Below the pieces are notes generated by a model. That model ran no database searches, was not told the origin of the DNA, and was given only the letters and a program-made list of their open reading frames with translations. The translations under genes were made by a program, and so were the position numbers. From Lachnospiraceae bacterium (GTDB lineage: Bacteria > Bacillota > Clostridia > Lachnospirales > Lachnospiraceae): a stretch of DNA of 64,000 nt. Positions 42,090-50,438 of this stretch are shown in pieces. Every line of letters begins with the position of its first letter. The stretch's first letter is position 1. The DNA lies in contig JAFQQI010000107.1 in NCBI GenBank assembly GCA_017411305.1, positions 372,001-436,000 on the forward strand, in the 5' to 3' direction.

Positions 42090-42785
42090 TTAATATGATA
42101 CAAATTCATCTAATAACAACTCTTTGTATACTCCGCCTAATTCTTTTAGCCCTTTCGCTACACAACCTGCGTACCTTACCGCACCTGCATATTGTAAATG
42201 CGTATTATCTTCTGAGCCTTCCGGCTTAGAGATATATTGTCCTGCAGGGAAGTGCATATACCAGCTTTTACTTGCCTCATCACCGGCTTTACTTAATTCT
42301 TCACGGCTCATTGTATATAAATCAATTAACGCAACATTTAAATTTTTTGCAGTCTGCTTCATCGCATTTACATATTCGCCATGAAAACCGGGTGTTAAAA
42401 TTCCCTGCTCATCAAAATTTCTTCTTTCAAGCGGTGTAATCAGTACAGGAATAGCTTTTTTATTTCTTGCTACATTGACAAACTTTTCCAAATTAATCAT
42501 AAAATCCGAATACGGTTCTGTATATCTGTCAGGATCCTGTACCTTTTCATCATTGTGTCCAAACTGTATGAAAAGGAAATCGCCTTCTGTAATTGCATCA
42601 TAAATAGCCGGTATTCTTGATTCATCAATAAAGCTTTTGGTACTTCTTCCATTCTTGGCATGATTCGAAATTTTTACTTCAGGCTTTAAATATAAATGAA
42701 GCACCTGACCAATTCCGGTCTGCGGATAAGTTGTTATGTCATTGTACTGAACGGTGGAATCACCGGCCCAATAAATAGTTGCCAT
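42090..42785 (-). CDS. Rhamnogalacturonan acetylesterase-like SGNH hydrolase (CE12), cytoplasmic
   Basis: The enzyme should release acetate from acetylated rhamnogalacturonan. SGNH blocks are in order: IYWAGDSTVQYND (nucleophile Ser about 10), AKNGRSTKSFIDE, IQFGHNDEK (Asn) and EDNTHLQYAGAVRYA (Asp-His). At 231 residues with no signal peptide it is a single cytoplasmic domain. AAGGAGTAAT lies in the end of the permease gene, 4 bases away. Acetate released here would join the pta-ackA pool. Confidence 0.9.
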   Translation of the reverse strand: MATIYWAGDSTVQYNDITTYPQTGIGQVLHLYLKPEVKISNHAKNGRSTKSFIDESRIPAIYDAITEGDFLFIQFGHNDEKVQDPDRYTEPYSDFMINLEKFVNVARNKKAIPVLITPLERRNFDEQGILTPGFHGEYVNAMKQTAKNLNVALIDLYTMSREELSKAGDEASKSWYMHFPAGQYISKPEGSEDNTHLQYAGAVRYAGCVAKGLKELGGVYKELLLDEFVSY

Positions 42786-42789
42786 TTAA

Positions 42790-43656
42790 TTACTCCTTAA
42801 CAGCACCGATATTAACACCCTGTACAAAGTATTTCTGCAAGAACGGATACAATGCCATGAAAGGAAGTACCGCTGCTACGATACCTGCATTAAACAGTGT
42901 TGTCTGAGATACTTGATAAGCTGTTGTAGGTGTATCACCATCCATAATCATGTTACGAAGCTTATACTGGAAGTTAACCTGTGTAGGGTCAGTAATGTAA
43001 ATCTTAACGTTGGTATAGTCGTTCCATACTGTTACGGCAAACATAAGTCCGATGGAAGCAAGTGCTGCTTTTGAAAGCGGAAGAACGATTTTAAGGAAAA
43101 TACCTGCCGGTGTACATCCGTCAATTCTTGCTGCTTCATAAAGACTCTCCGGAATATTTTCGAAGAAGTTTTTCATCAGTACTAAGTTATAAACGTTAAT
43201 ACCATGCTTAACAACTAAAATCCACATGCTGTTTACCAAGTGTAATTCCTTCATAACTAAGTATTCAGGAATCATACCACCGGAGAAAATCATGGTAAAT
43301 AACAGAAAGTATGCTAATAAATCACGTCCGGGTAATGTCTTCTGCGCAAGTACATAACCACCTAATGTTGATAATACCAAACCAAGTAATGCTCCTAAAA
43401 TGGTAGTAACTACAGAGTTAATAAATGGTCTGTACAGTGCTTCTGTTTCAATAATAACTCGATAGCCATCCCATGTGAATTGTTCAGGCCACAAACGGAA
43501 CTGATATACACCTACCTGGTTTAATGAGTCAACTAATACCTTCCAAATAGGAACCATAATTAATAATCCAAGGATGATAAAAACAATATAGTTGACAATG
43601 TCAAATAACTGAATTTTTTTCTTTTTAGGTTTAACAACCACTTTTTCCTTTGCCAT
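42790..43656 (-). CDS. CUT1 sugar ABC transporter permease (YtcP/LplC type)
   Basis: The 288-residue protein has six membrane segments and the inner-membrane EAA loop EAARIDGCTPAGIFLKIVLPLSKAA (about 189-213), which contacts the ATPase. The VDSLNQVGVYQFRLWPEQFTWDGY block and the C-terminal PFLQKYFVQGVNIGAVKE end are typical of YtcP/LplC partners of large lipoprotein binding proteins. It pairs with the LplB-type permease just upstream. No ATPase is encoded nearby, so a shared MsmX-type ATPase is expected. Confidence 0.92.
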   Translation of the reverse strand: MAKEKVVVKPKKKKIQLFDIVNYIVFIILGLLIMVPIWKVLVDSLNQVGVYQFRLWPEQFTWDGYRVIIETEALYRPFINSVVTTILGALLGLVLSTLGGYVLAQKTLPGRDLLAYFLLFTMIFSGGMIPEYLVMKELHLVNSMWILVVKHGINVYNLVLMKNFFENIPESLYEAARIDGCTPAGIFLKIVLPLSKAALASIGLMFAVTVWNDYTNVKIYITDPTQVNFQYKLRNMIMDGDTPTTAYQVSQTTLFNAGIVAAVLPFMALYPFLQKYFVQGVNIGAVKE

Positions 43657-43667
43657 GTCATTCCCTC

Positions 43668-44630
43668 CTATACGATTCCACGTCCGCGGACTTTTTTACT
43701 CAGCCAGTTACAAAGGATTACCAACGCACCACCAACTAAAGAACGGAACAAACCAACTGCTGTGGAATAACCGTAGTTCGGCAACGCAATTGCAAATGTC
43801 TGGCGATAAATATATGTGGAAATAACGTCAGCCACATCATAAACCGCATTATTATATAATACGAATACAGGTTCAAACATGTTAAGAACCTTAGCCAGGT
43901 TTAATACTAATACTGTAATGATTGTATTAGAAAGCGCAGGCATAGTTACATAACGAATCTTCTGAAGTCTGGTAGCACCATCAATATCAGCAGCTTCATA
44001 AAGCTCAGGGTTGATACCGGACAAGGTTGCCAGGAAGATAATGGTTCCCCAACCTGTTTCTTTCCAAATATTAATCAGATAGAAAATAGGTCTCCAAACC
44101 TTAGAGTCTGCAAGGAAATAAATTCCCATTCCGTCTGCAGGGATAACACCCCAATCTTTTAACCATCCGTTTACCATACCGGTTGCGGAAGGTGATAATA
44201 ACAAACTGAAGATAGATGCTACAACTGCCCAAGACATAAAGTGAGGCAGATATATCAATGTCTGCAAAGTCTTCTTTGCAAGTAAATTTCCCATTTCATT
44301 TAAGAATACGGATACTACGATGGAAGCCACATTAGTAAGAATCAATCTCATAATACTTAATTCCAAAGTATTTTTAAAAGAATTCCAAAACGCATCCGTT
44401 TCAAATAATTTCAAAAAGTGCTTCATTCCTACAAATACAGGCTCTCCTACGGGCTTGTAATCATAGAAAGCATAACGCACACCTAACATAGGCCAATAGT
44501 TAATTAATAATACAAATATAAAAACCGGTAAAAACATGATGTAATATCCCCGGTTGTTCCAGATGCGAAGTCCTAAAGGTTTTTCACGTACCGGTACACC
44601 AGTTGATGTCATTACTACTTTTTTACTCAT
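43668..44630 (-). CDS. CUT1 sugar ABC transporter permease (LplB type)
   Basis: The 320-residue protein starts with a short cytoplasmic tail, then YYIMFLPVFIFVLLINYWPMLGVRYAFYDYKP, the LplB signature. Six membrane segments follow, with the EAA loop YEAADIDGATRLQKIRYVTMPALSNTI (about 214-240). It forms the heterodimer with the YtcP-type permease, 11 bases downstream. The gene lies after the binding protein gene and a strong intergenic hairpin. Confidence 0.92.
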   Translation of the reverse strand: MSKKVVMTSTGVPVREKPLGLRIWNNRGYYIMFLPVFIFVLLINYWPMLGVRYAFYDYKPVGEPVFVGMKHFLKLFETDAFWNSFKNTLELSIMRLILTNVASIVVSVFLNEMGNLLAKKTLQTLIYLPHFMSWAVVASIFSLLLSPSATGMVNGWLKDWGVIPADGMGIYFLADSKVWRPIFYLINIWKETGWGTIIFLATLSGINPELYEAADIDGATRLQKIRYVTMPALSNTIITVLVLNLAKVLNMFEPVFVLYNNAVYDVADVISTYIYRQTFAIALPNYGYSTAVGLFRSLVGGALVILCNWLSKKVRGRGIV

Positions 44631-44678
44631 ACCGTTTTCTTCCTTTCTTAATCCCTTTATCAGCTACTCCAATCTTTT

Positions 44679-44771
44679 GGCCGCCGGAGTATGGCGGTCT
44701 TCTAAGAAAGTTTATTATCAATATTTCTTTTTAATCTCTATGAATGGCTGCCCTGCTACTACAGGGCAGCC
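44679..44771 (-). promoter_or_regulatory. Two intergenic hairpins between the binding protein and permease genes
   Basis: GGCTGCCCTG/CAGGGCAGCC (44746-44755 and 44762-44771) is a perfect 10-bp stem with a 6-base loop, 37 bases past the binding protein stop. GGCCGCC/GGCGGTC (44679-44685 and 44693-44699) is a second, weaker stem. Neither has a T run. Such stems commonly protect the upstream message so that the binding protein outnumbers the permeases. Confidence 0.55.
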
Positions 44772-44808
44772 ACCACATAAGAAATTAATTACTAATTAAT
44801 TTTGCAAA

Positions 44809-46437
44809 TTACTGATTTAATTCGCTTAAGCACTGGTCAATGATAGAACCAACAGTTGCTACATATGTTTCCATAGCTGCATCAACGTCACCGCCGTTAA
44901 CAACTACTTCTGTTACAACTGCAAGCTTAGCATCATAGATAGTACCGGATTCGTTTGTGTATGTTTCAGATGCAGGTGAAAGAGGAGCATCGATACAGTT
45001 CTCTGTAAAGAACTTGTTACCAGCTACTGCTAATTCTGCTGTATCTACGAAACCGTTTGTAAGTTCACAAACTACTAATGCAGGATCAAGATGATTCTTT
45101 TTCCATACAGAGTTAGGGTCGTTAGGAGACTGCTTTAAGTGGAATTCGCCTTCAGCGTATTCATAAGCTTTTTCCTTATCTGTTCCTTCGTTAGTCTTGA
45201 AGGATTCAGCCTTTGTGGACCAGTGTACATCTTCTGCACCATATGTCCAAAGTGTCTGAACTACGTCACCATCCATCATTGTTTCGATGAATGCATCGAA
45301 GATAGCCTGTTCACGAGCATTGTCACCGTCACCATCATCAATGATACACCAAACGGGAGCTTCTCTGTTGAGGTAACCACCGATAGCTTCTACTTCTGCG
45401 ATAGGTGCTAACTGTACTAATTCTTCGTTAACTTCGTTCTTAATAAGGTTATCTGTTAATGTCTGATACCAAGAGCCTGCCCAGTATGTGAATACACCTG
45501 CGGAACCTGTCTGGTCATTGGAGAACCATTTTTCACGAGCGATCTTTGTAGATGCTGTTAATGTTTCAGGATCGATTGCACCGTCCTTGTAAGCCTGCTG
45601 TAATCTTAACAGAGCTGCCTTTGTTGCATCTGTCTGGAAACCATCATACCAAACACCGTCTTCACCCTGAAGAATTGCGGGATAAGCATCCTGCCAGAAT
45701 TCAGGTAAGTAGTTGATGTAAGGAGCTTCGTTTCCTAAGAAACCAGCTGCGATAACACCATATGTGTCACCCTTAACACCATTGCCATCGGGATCTTCAT
45801 TATGGAATGCAAGAAGCATATTATAGTAGTCATCGTATGTCTTAATGGAATCTGCTGTCATACCAACTGCGTCTAACCATGCCTTCTTAACATAGGTTAC
45901 ACATCCGTTACCGTATGTAGGAGCAAATCCGTAAAGCTTACCGTCTTTCTTAAGAGCTTCATTGATTGCAGGAAGAGTCATTCTAGCCTGGAAATCAGCG
46001 TTTTCATAAGCTTCTGTCATATCCCAAAGAAGACCTGTGGGAGCATACTGTGCATACATGTCAGCACTCATGATGATTACGTCAGGATAATCGCCACCTG
46101 CGAAGAGACGACCAACTGCATCAACATAACCGGAGTGGTCTAACTGCTGGATGATAAGGTCAACGCCTACTGCGTCTTCCCACTGCTTTTCGAAGTCTGC
46201 CTGACCGTTGTCAACTGTAGCTGTCAAAGTACCGTTTACTACCATGTTAACGGATTCAAGTTTGTACTCTTCAGCTGCTGCTTCAGTTGTTTCAGCAGGA
46301 GCTTCTTCTTTTGTTTCTGTTGTTGCTTCTGTTGTGGTTTCAGCAGGTGCTGCTTCTTCAGTAGCTCCGCCGCCACATCCTACTAATGACACTACCATAG
46401 CAGTAGCCAAAAGCATGGAAATTAATTTCTTTTTCAT
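44809..46437 (-). CDS. Extracellular sugar-binding lipoprotein of the pectin ABC importer
   Basis: The 542-residue family 1 binding protein starts with a lipoprotein signal (KKLISMLLATAMVVSLVGCGGG, lipobox LVGC) and a Glu/Thr/Ala-rich linker (about 25-58). The binding domain includes DVIIMSADMYAQYAPTGLLWDMTEAYENADF, DGKLYGFAPTYGNGCVTYVKKAWLDAVGM and EDPDGNGVKGDTYGVIAAGF, as in LplA/YtcQ-type proteins for oligosaccharides. TAAGGAGGTC precedes the ATG. It is the first gene of the importer operon and has the best-developed control region of the locus. Likely ligands are pectic or rhamnogalacturonan oligomers. Confidence 0.9.
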   Translation of the reverse strand: MKKKLISMLLATAMVVSLVGCGGGATEEAAPAETTTEATTETKEEAPAETTEAAAEEYKLESVNMVVNGTLTATVDNGQADFEKQWEDAVGVDLIIQQLDHSGYVDAVGRLFAGGDYPDVIIMSADMYAQYAPTGLLWDMTEAYENADFQARMTLPAINEALKKDGKLYGFAPTYGNGCVTYVKKAWLDAVGMTADSIKTYDDYYNMLLAFHNEDPDGNGVKGDTYGVIAAGFLGNEAPYINYLPEFWQDAYPAILQGEDGVWYDGFQTDATKAALLRLQQAYKDGAIDPETLTASTKIAREKWFSNDQTGSAGVFTYWAGSWYQTLTDNLIKNEVNEELVQLAPIAEVEAIGGYLNREAPVWCIIDDGDGDNAREQAIFDAFIETMMDGDVVQTLWTYGAEDVHWSTKAESFKTNEGTDKEKAYEYAEGEFHLKQSPNDPNSVWKKNHLDPALVVCELTNGFVDTAELAVAGNKFFTENCIDAPLSPASETYTNESGTIYDAKLAVVTEVVVNGGDVDAAMETYVATVGSIIDQCLSELNQ

Positions 46438-46474
46438 AAAGACCTCCTTAAAATATTGGTTTTACTTTCTTTTG

Positions 46475-46490
46475 ATGTAAGTGCTTTCAC
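46475..46490. promoter_or_regulatory. Operator downstream of the importer promoter
   Basis: TGTAAGTGCTTTCA (46476-46489) matches the uxaB operator except for one base. It begins 12 bases after the -10 box. The TTTCA half makes it also a near match to a CcpA cre site, so either repressor could act here. Confidence 0.6.
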
Positions 46491-46501
46491 ATCTTGTACA
46501 A

Positions 46502-46530
46502 ATAATACCACATCCAAATGCTCTTTGCAA
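46502..46530 (-). promoter_or_regulatory. Promoter of the pectin importer operon
   Basis: TTGCAA (46525-46530) and TATTAT (46502-46507) are 17 bases apart on the minus strand, about 65 bases before the binding protein start codon. Confidence 0.65.
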
Positions 46531-46543
46531 GAGAAAAACATAA

Positions 46544-46594
46544 AAAATCTATACTTTTTTACTTATTTTTTTTCAAAATCTATACTTTTTTTAC
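46544..46594. repeat. Tandem direct repeat upstream of the importer promoter
   Basis: AAAATCTATACTTTTTTAC at 46544-46562 recurs at 46575-46594 with one extra T. The start-to-start distance is 31 bases, close to three helical turns. The nearer copy ends 14 bases upstream of the -35 box, the usual place for an activator. Confidence 0.65.
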
Positions 46595-46645
46595 AAATTT
46601 GACCGTTTTTAGAGGTTTTTAAATGTAAATTTTTGTAACAATGCT

Positions 46646-46659
46646 TGTAAGTGCTTACA
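46646..46659. promoter_or_regulatory. Distal operator copy between the chemoreceptor and importer genes
   Basis: TGTAAGTGCTTACA is identical to the uxaB operator core. It lies 170 bases upstream of the importer operator, centre to centre, so the two could be bridged by a LacI-type tetramer or act separately. Confidence 0.6.
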
Positions 46660-46670
46660 TTTTTTCTTTC

Positions 46671-48794
46671 TTATATCTTAAATACTGCAATTTCTGTTTT
46701 CAAACCATCCATGTTCTCTCCAAGCACATCTGCAGTGTGATTCAGCTTTTCTACATTGGATAATAATTTTTCAGCCATATCCTTGACAATTTCCGCACTT
46801 CCTGCGGTCTCTTCAATGATATCTGAGATTTCCTTAACGGCTTTCACAGTATCACTTCTTTCATGATCTGCTTTTTCAGTGTTTTCAACAATATCTTTTA
46901 ATCCGTCAATGAGCTGAACCATTTGCTTTCTCATATCATCAAAAACTGCAACTACTTTTTCAACTGCTTGTGATTGTAATGCAACCATTTCCCGAGCTTC
47001 TCCGGCAGCCTTTACGCTTCGGACTGTCTGAGCATCGATATTAGACACATTATTCTTAATCTGTCCCGCCGCATTAGCGGAATCATCTGCCAGCTTACGG
47101 ATTTCTTCTGCAACAACAGCAAACCCTCTTCCGGCTTCACCCGCTCTCGCAGCTTCAATAGATGCATTTAAAGAAAGCAAATTGGTTTGTGAAGAAATTG
47201 ACGTAATCGTTTCCACAAAAGTATTAATTATTTCAGATTCTTTTTTGAGAGATTCAATACTTTCAGATACCTGCAAGGTAATCTTAGTTGTCTCCTGTGC
47301 TCTTTCTCCAAGAAGATTTACAATGCCGATTCCCTGCTCAATCATCTCTTCCGTACGATCAACTAATCTTTCTACCGTTTCTACCACACGGCTCACTTCC
47401 TGAATATCCGTTGATAATACATCTGTCAGTTCCTCACACTGTTTTGCATGCTCCGTCTGTCTGCTGATACCTTCATTAATTTCAGAAATCGCTCTTGTAA
47501 TTTCTGATGAGTATTCATTAATTACACCGGAAGCTTCTTCTACACCTTTCGCTGATTCTTCCAATTGACTTGTTGCATTACTTACCTTATTAACAAGATT
47601 CTTGGTATTTACAATCATATGGTTTGCAGATCCTGCCAGTCCGCGGAACTCATCATGGCCTTTTGCTTTCACTTCAACTGTAAGGTCTCCTTTAGCAACT
47701 TCACCGAATTTACCTGAAATTTGCTTCATATTAGTCTGTATTCCCACTACAGTAGAAATACCTACACCAAATGCAATGACACAAGCAAGAATAATCAATG
47801 TAGTCGTCAATGTTTTAATAGACTGAGCCTGACTGGTTACTACTGCCATAGGGACAAGCGCACACACGGTGGCACCTGTCTCCTCGCTTCTGCTATACAT
47901 AAACAAGTAATTATCATTTAAGAACTTCACTTCTCCGGAACCCTGAAGGTTTTCTTCATTAATTACTGCAAAGAACTCTTTATCCGCAAATATGATTTCT
48001 CCTTCTTCAAAAGAAGATTCTGCCCCCTCAGGTAACTGTTCTGCAACCACTTCCTTGCCGCCTGCCGTTACAAATCCTACAATACTTCCTTCCCCCAAAT
48101 TGATATCTGCCAGAAATTCCTGAATGGTGGAAGCCTTAATATCAATAACAACACATCCGTTGTTTGACTTTGTCATAGTCTGGTAAGCCAGAATATAATC
48201 CGTTGATTTCAGTGCCAGATATTCTTCCAGCATTTGATGATCATCTACCCACTTCACAACACCTCTTGCACCGGCTGACATCAGTTCCTTATATTCCGTC
48301 AGATTACCGCCGATACTGATGCTGGTTCCGGTGGTAAGCATATTCACATTTTCTTTCGTCACGATATGGATATTATCGATAAAAGAATTGGTGGTCTGTG
48401 CCGAAAGCATATTATCCTGAATATCTTTTAATACATTCATGGATTCTACCGGATCGTTAGCTACAGAGCCATTTAAGTATTTTGCCACATTCGCATCAAA
48501 CGCTAACTTCATACCTTCCGATTCCACGAATGCACAGCTCATATCTATGTATTCATTTACCATATCAATTGTCTGTATGGTAGATTCCTGAAACTTTTCA
48601 CTCATACCTTCTGCGGACTTTCTGTAAGCAGAAAATCCGATGATAATCATAAAAATGATTGGCACCAAAAAGCATAATGCAATTTTATTTTGAATTCCCA
48701 AAAGCATTACTGCTGAATTTCCTTTTTTGCTTTTTGTTATTTTCTTTTCTTTGATTACTTTAGCATCCTTAAGTGCCTTAGATGATTTTTTCAC
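46671..48794 (-). CDS. Methyl-accepting chemotaxis protein
   Basis: The 707-residue receptor has a basic N-terminus, a first membrane helix (about 32-54), an extracellular sensor of about 260 residues (dCache-like, with [24 protein letters not shown]), a second helix (about 325-350), a HAMP segment ([33 protein letters not shown]) and the signalling domain with the hairpin tip [41 protein letters not shown]. Translation starts at a GTG with GGAGGG 7 bases upstream. It lies directly upstream of the pectin importer, which suggests that the ligand is a pectic sugar or a binding protein that carries one. Confidence 0.93.
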   Translation of the reverse strand: MKKSSKALKDAKVIKEKKITKSKKGNSAVMLLGIQNKIALCFLVPIIFMIIIGFSAYRKSAEGMSEKFQESTIQTIDMVNEYIDMSCAFVESEGMKLAFDANVAKYLNGSVANDPVESMNVLKDIQDNMLSAQTTNSFIDNIHIVTKENVNMLTTGTSISIGGNLTEYKELMSAGARGVVKWVDDHQMLEEYLALKSTDYILAYQTMTKSNNGCVVIDIKASTIQEFLADINLGEGSIVGFVTAGGKEVVAEQLPEGAESSFEEGEIIFADKEFFAVINEENLQGSGEVKFLNDNYLFMYSRSEETGATVCALVPMAVVTSQAQSIKTLTTTLIILACVIAFGVGISTVVGIQTNMKQISGKFGEVAKGDLTVEVKAKGHDEFRGLAGSANHMIVNTKNLVNKVSNATSQLEESAKGVEEASGVINEYSSEITRAISEINEGISRQTEHAKQCEELTDVLSTDIQEVSRVVETVERLVDRTEEMIEQGIGIVNLLGERAQETTKITLQVSESIESLKKESEIINTFVETITSISSQTNLLSLNASIEAARAGEAGRGFAVVAEEIRKLADDSANAAGQIKNNVSNIDAQTVRSVKAAGEAREMVALQSQAVEKVVAVFDDMRKQMVQLIDGLKDIVENTEKADHERSDTVKAVKEISDIIEETAGSAEIVKDMAEKLLSNVEKLNHTADVLGENMDGLKTEIAVFKI

Positions 48795-48933
48795 AGTTTT
48801 CCCTCCTGTTTCAGTACAATTATAGTTATATTATACAATATACTGATTATTTTTGAAATATCTTTGTACATTTTACATATTTCTTATGTGCGTACTGCAT
48901 TCAAATTTATCAGAAAGGATACCCCGTGTCAAG

Positions 48934-48962
48934 TTGTCAACTTCTTTTTCTTATGATATTAT
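48934..48962 (+). promoter_or_regulatory. Promoter of the serine hydrolase gene
   Basis: TTGTCA (48934-48939) and TATTAT (48957-48962) are 17 bases apart, 27 bases before the start codon. The -35 lies in the palindrome AAGTTGTCAACTT (48932-48944), a possible operator. Confidence 0.6.
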
Positions 48963-48989
48963 TGAAAAAAAACAAGGAGTCCTAAATAT

Positions 48990-50438
48990 ATGCTTACGTT
49001 TCAGAGCGGCACACCGGAAAGTGTTGGAATTCCTTCCGGTTGCATTATTCATTTTATAGAACGTCTTGAACATCATAAAGTACCGATGCACAGTCTTCTT
49101 TTGATGCGAAAAGACAAACTGATAACCAATGCCTATTATGCCCCTTTTTCAGAAGATACGCTTCACCGGATGTTCTCTATAACCAAAAGCTTTACTTCTG
49201 TTGCCATCGGTCTGTTAATAGATGAAGGTAAACTCAGATTGGATGATTATATTATAAGTTTCTTTCCGGATATGGTTCCGTCAGATGTACATCCCTATAT
49301 TGCAAACATGACCATTCGCGATATGTTAATGATGCGCACCTGTCATGCTTCCACAACCTATAAGAATGACTTGACACAAAACTGGGTTCAAAGCTTCTTT
49401 ACTGCAGAACCATCCCATCCTTCCGGCAAGCTGTTTCATTATGATACTTCTTCGCCCCATACCCTTTGTGCATTAGTAGAACGGTTAACAGGCTTATCCA
49501 TGCTTGACTATATTAAGCAAAAGCTGGCTCCCTTAGGGCTATCCGAAGCTTCTTATATTCTGAAGGACCCCTTCGGTGTTTCCATGGGTGGAAGCGGTCT
49601 TGTTGCCACTTCTATGGATTTGTTGCGTTTTGCATACTTCATATATCATAAGGGTCACATCAACGGAAAGCAGCTACTTTCTGAAAAATATATTGAAACA
49701 GCAACCTCAAAGCTTTCTGACACTCGCATGACCGCGCCTTGTTTATCGGAAGCACAAGGTTACGGCTATCAGTTTTGGCGCAACGAACGTGGCGGATACG
49801 TCTGCTATGGTATGGGCGGTCAGTTAATTATCTTTTTACCGGATTATGACCTCATATGTATTACCACAGCAGATACACAGGGAATCGGTGGCGGCAATCA
49901 ACTGATATATGATGCTTTGTATGAAAAAATTCTTCCTAATATTACAGATACTGAGCTTCCCGTTCATACAGGAACATGGACTGACTATCAGACTAAATTG
50001 CAAAGTTTAAAGCTAATGCCACTTACTACCGATACTCCTTATCTTCCGGCAGAGTACATTCCTGATAACGCATGGTATCAAGCTTCTTGTAATCAAATGG
50101 GATTTGAAAAGATTGGCTTTTCATTCCATAAAAATACCGACGCTTCATACAGCGCCGGCACTTTATCTTTCGTAATAAAAGGACAAGAATATTCAATTTT
50201 GTTCGGGTTTCATAAACTCCATTGCGGAATCTTTCCTATCTATGATTTGAAATATGCCGCTAGCGGTTTATGGGTTTCTGAAAACACGCTTTATATCAAA
50301 GCACATATTATCGATTCATACTTAGGAAGTGTTCACTTTGAATTAGTGTTCGGTCATAATGATTTAACAGTATTTATGAAAAAGCAGGAAGAAAGTCTTT
50401 TCGATGAGTTTAACGGTCACCTTTATTGTACAATCTGA
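48990..50438 (+). CDS. Serine hydrolase, beta-lactamase/DD-peptidase (AmpC) fold
   Basis: The 482-residue protein has the SxxK motif in LHRMFSITKSFTSVAIGLLIDEGKL (Ser about 65), a Tyr-containing second motif (FHYDTSSPHTLCALVERLTG, about 150), and GGYVCYGMGGQLIIFLPDY in place of the KTG block. Members of this class act on esters, beta-lactams or D-amino peptides. There is no signal peptide, so a cytoplasmic esterase role fits better than wall or antibiotic hydrolysis. Residues from about 320 form an extra C-terminal domain. AAGGAG precedes the ATG. The end overlaps the GGDEF gene by 16 bases, tail to tail. Confidence 0.85.
   Translation: MLTFQSGTPESVGIPSGCIIHFIERLEHHKVPMHSLLLMRKDKLITNAYYAPFSEDTLHRMFSITKSFTSVAIGLLIDEGKLRLDDYIISFFPDMVPSDVHPYIANMTIRDMLMMRTCHASTTYKNDLTQNWVQSFFTAEPSHPSGKLFHYDTSSPHTLCALVERLTGLSMLDYIKQKLAPLGLSEASYILKDPFGVSMGGSGLVATSMDLLRFAYFIYHKGHINGKQLLSEKYIETATSKLSDTRMTAPCLSEAQGYGYQFWRNERGGYVCYGMGGQLIIFLPDYDLICITTADTQGIGGGNQLIYDALYEKILPNITDTELPVHTGTWTDYQTKLQSLKLMPLTTDTPYLPAEYIPDNAWYQASCNQMGFEKIGFSFHKNTDASYSAGTLSFVIKGQEYSILFGFHKLHCGIFPIYDLKYAASGLWVSENTLYIKAHIIDSYLGSVHFELVFGHNDLTVFMKKQEESLFDEFNGHLYCTI

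Noticed and set aside
48990..50438. Beta-lactam resistance gene
   Set aside because: The fold has the SxxK motif, but there is no signal peptide and no KTG motif, and the context is sugar metabolism; an esterase-like role fits better.
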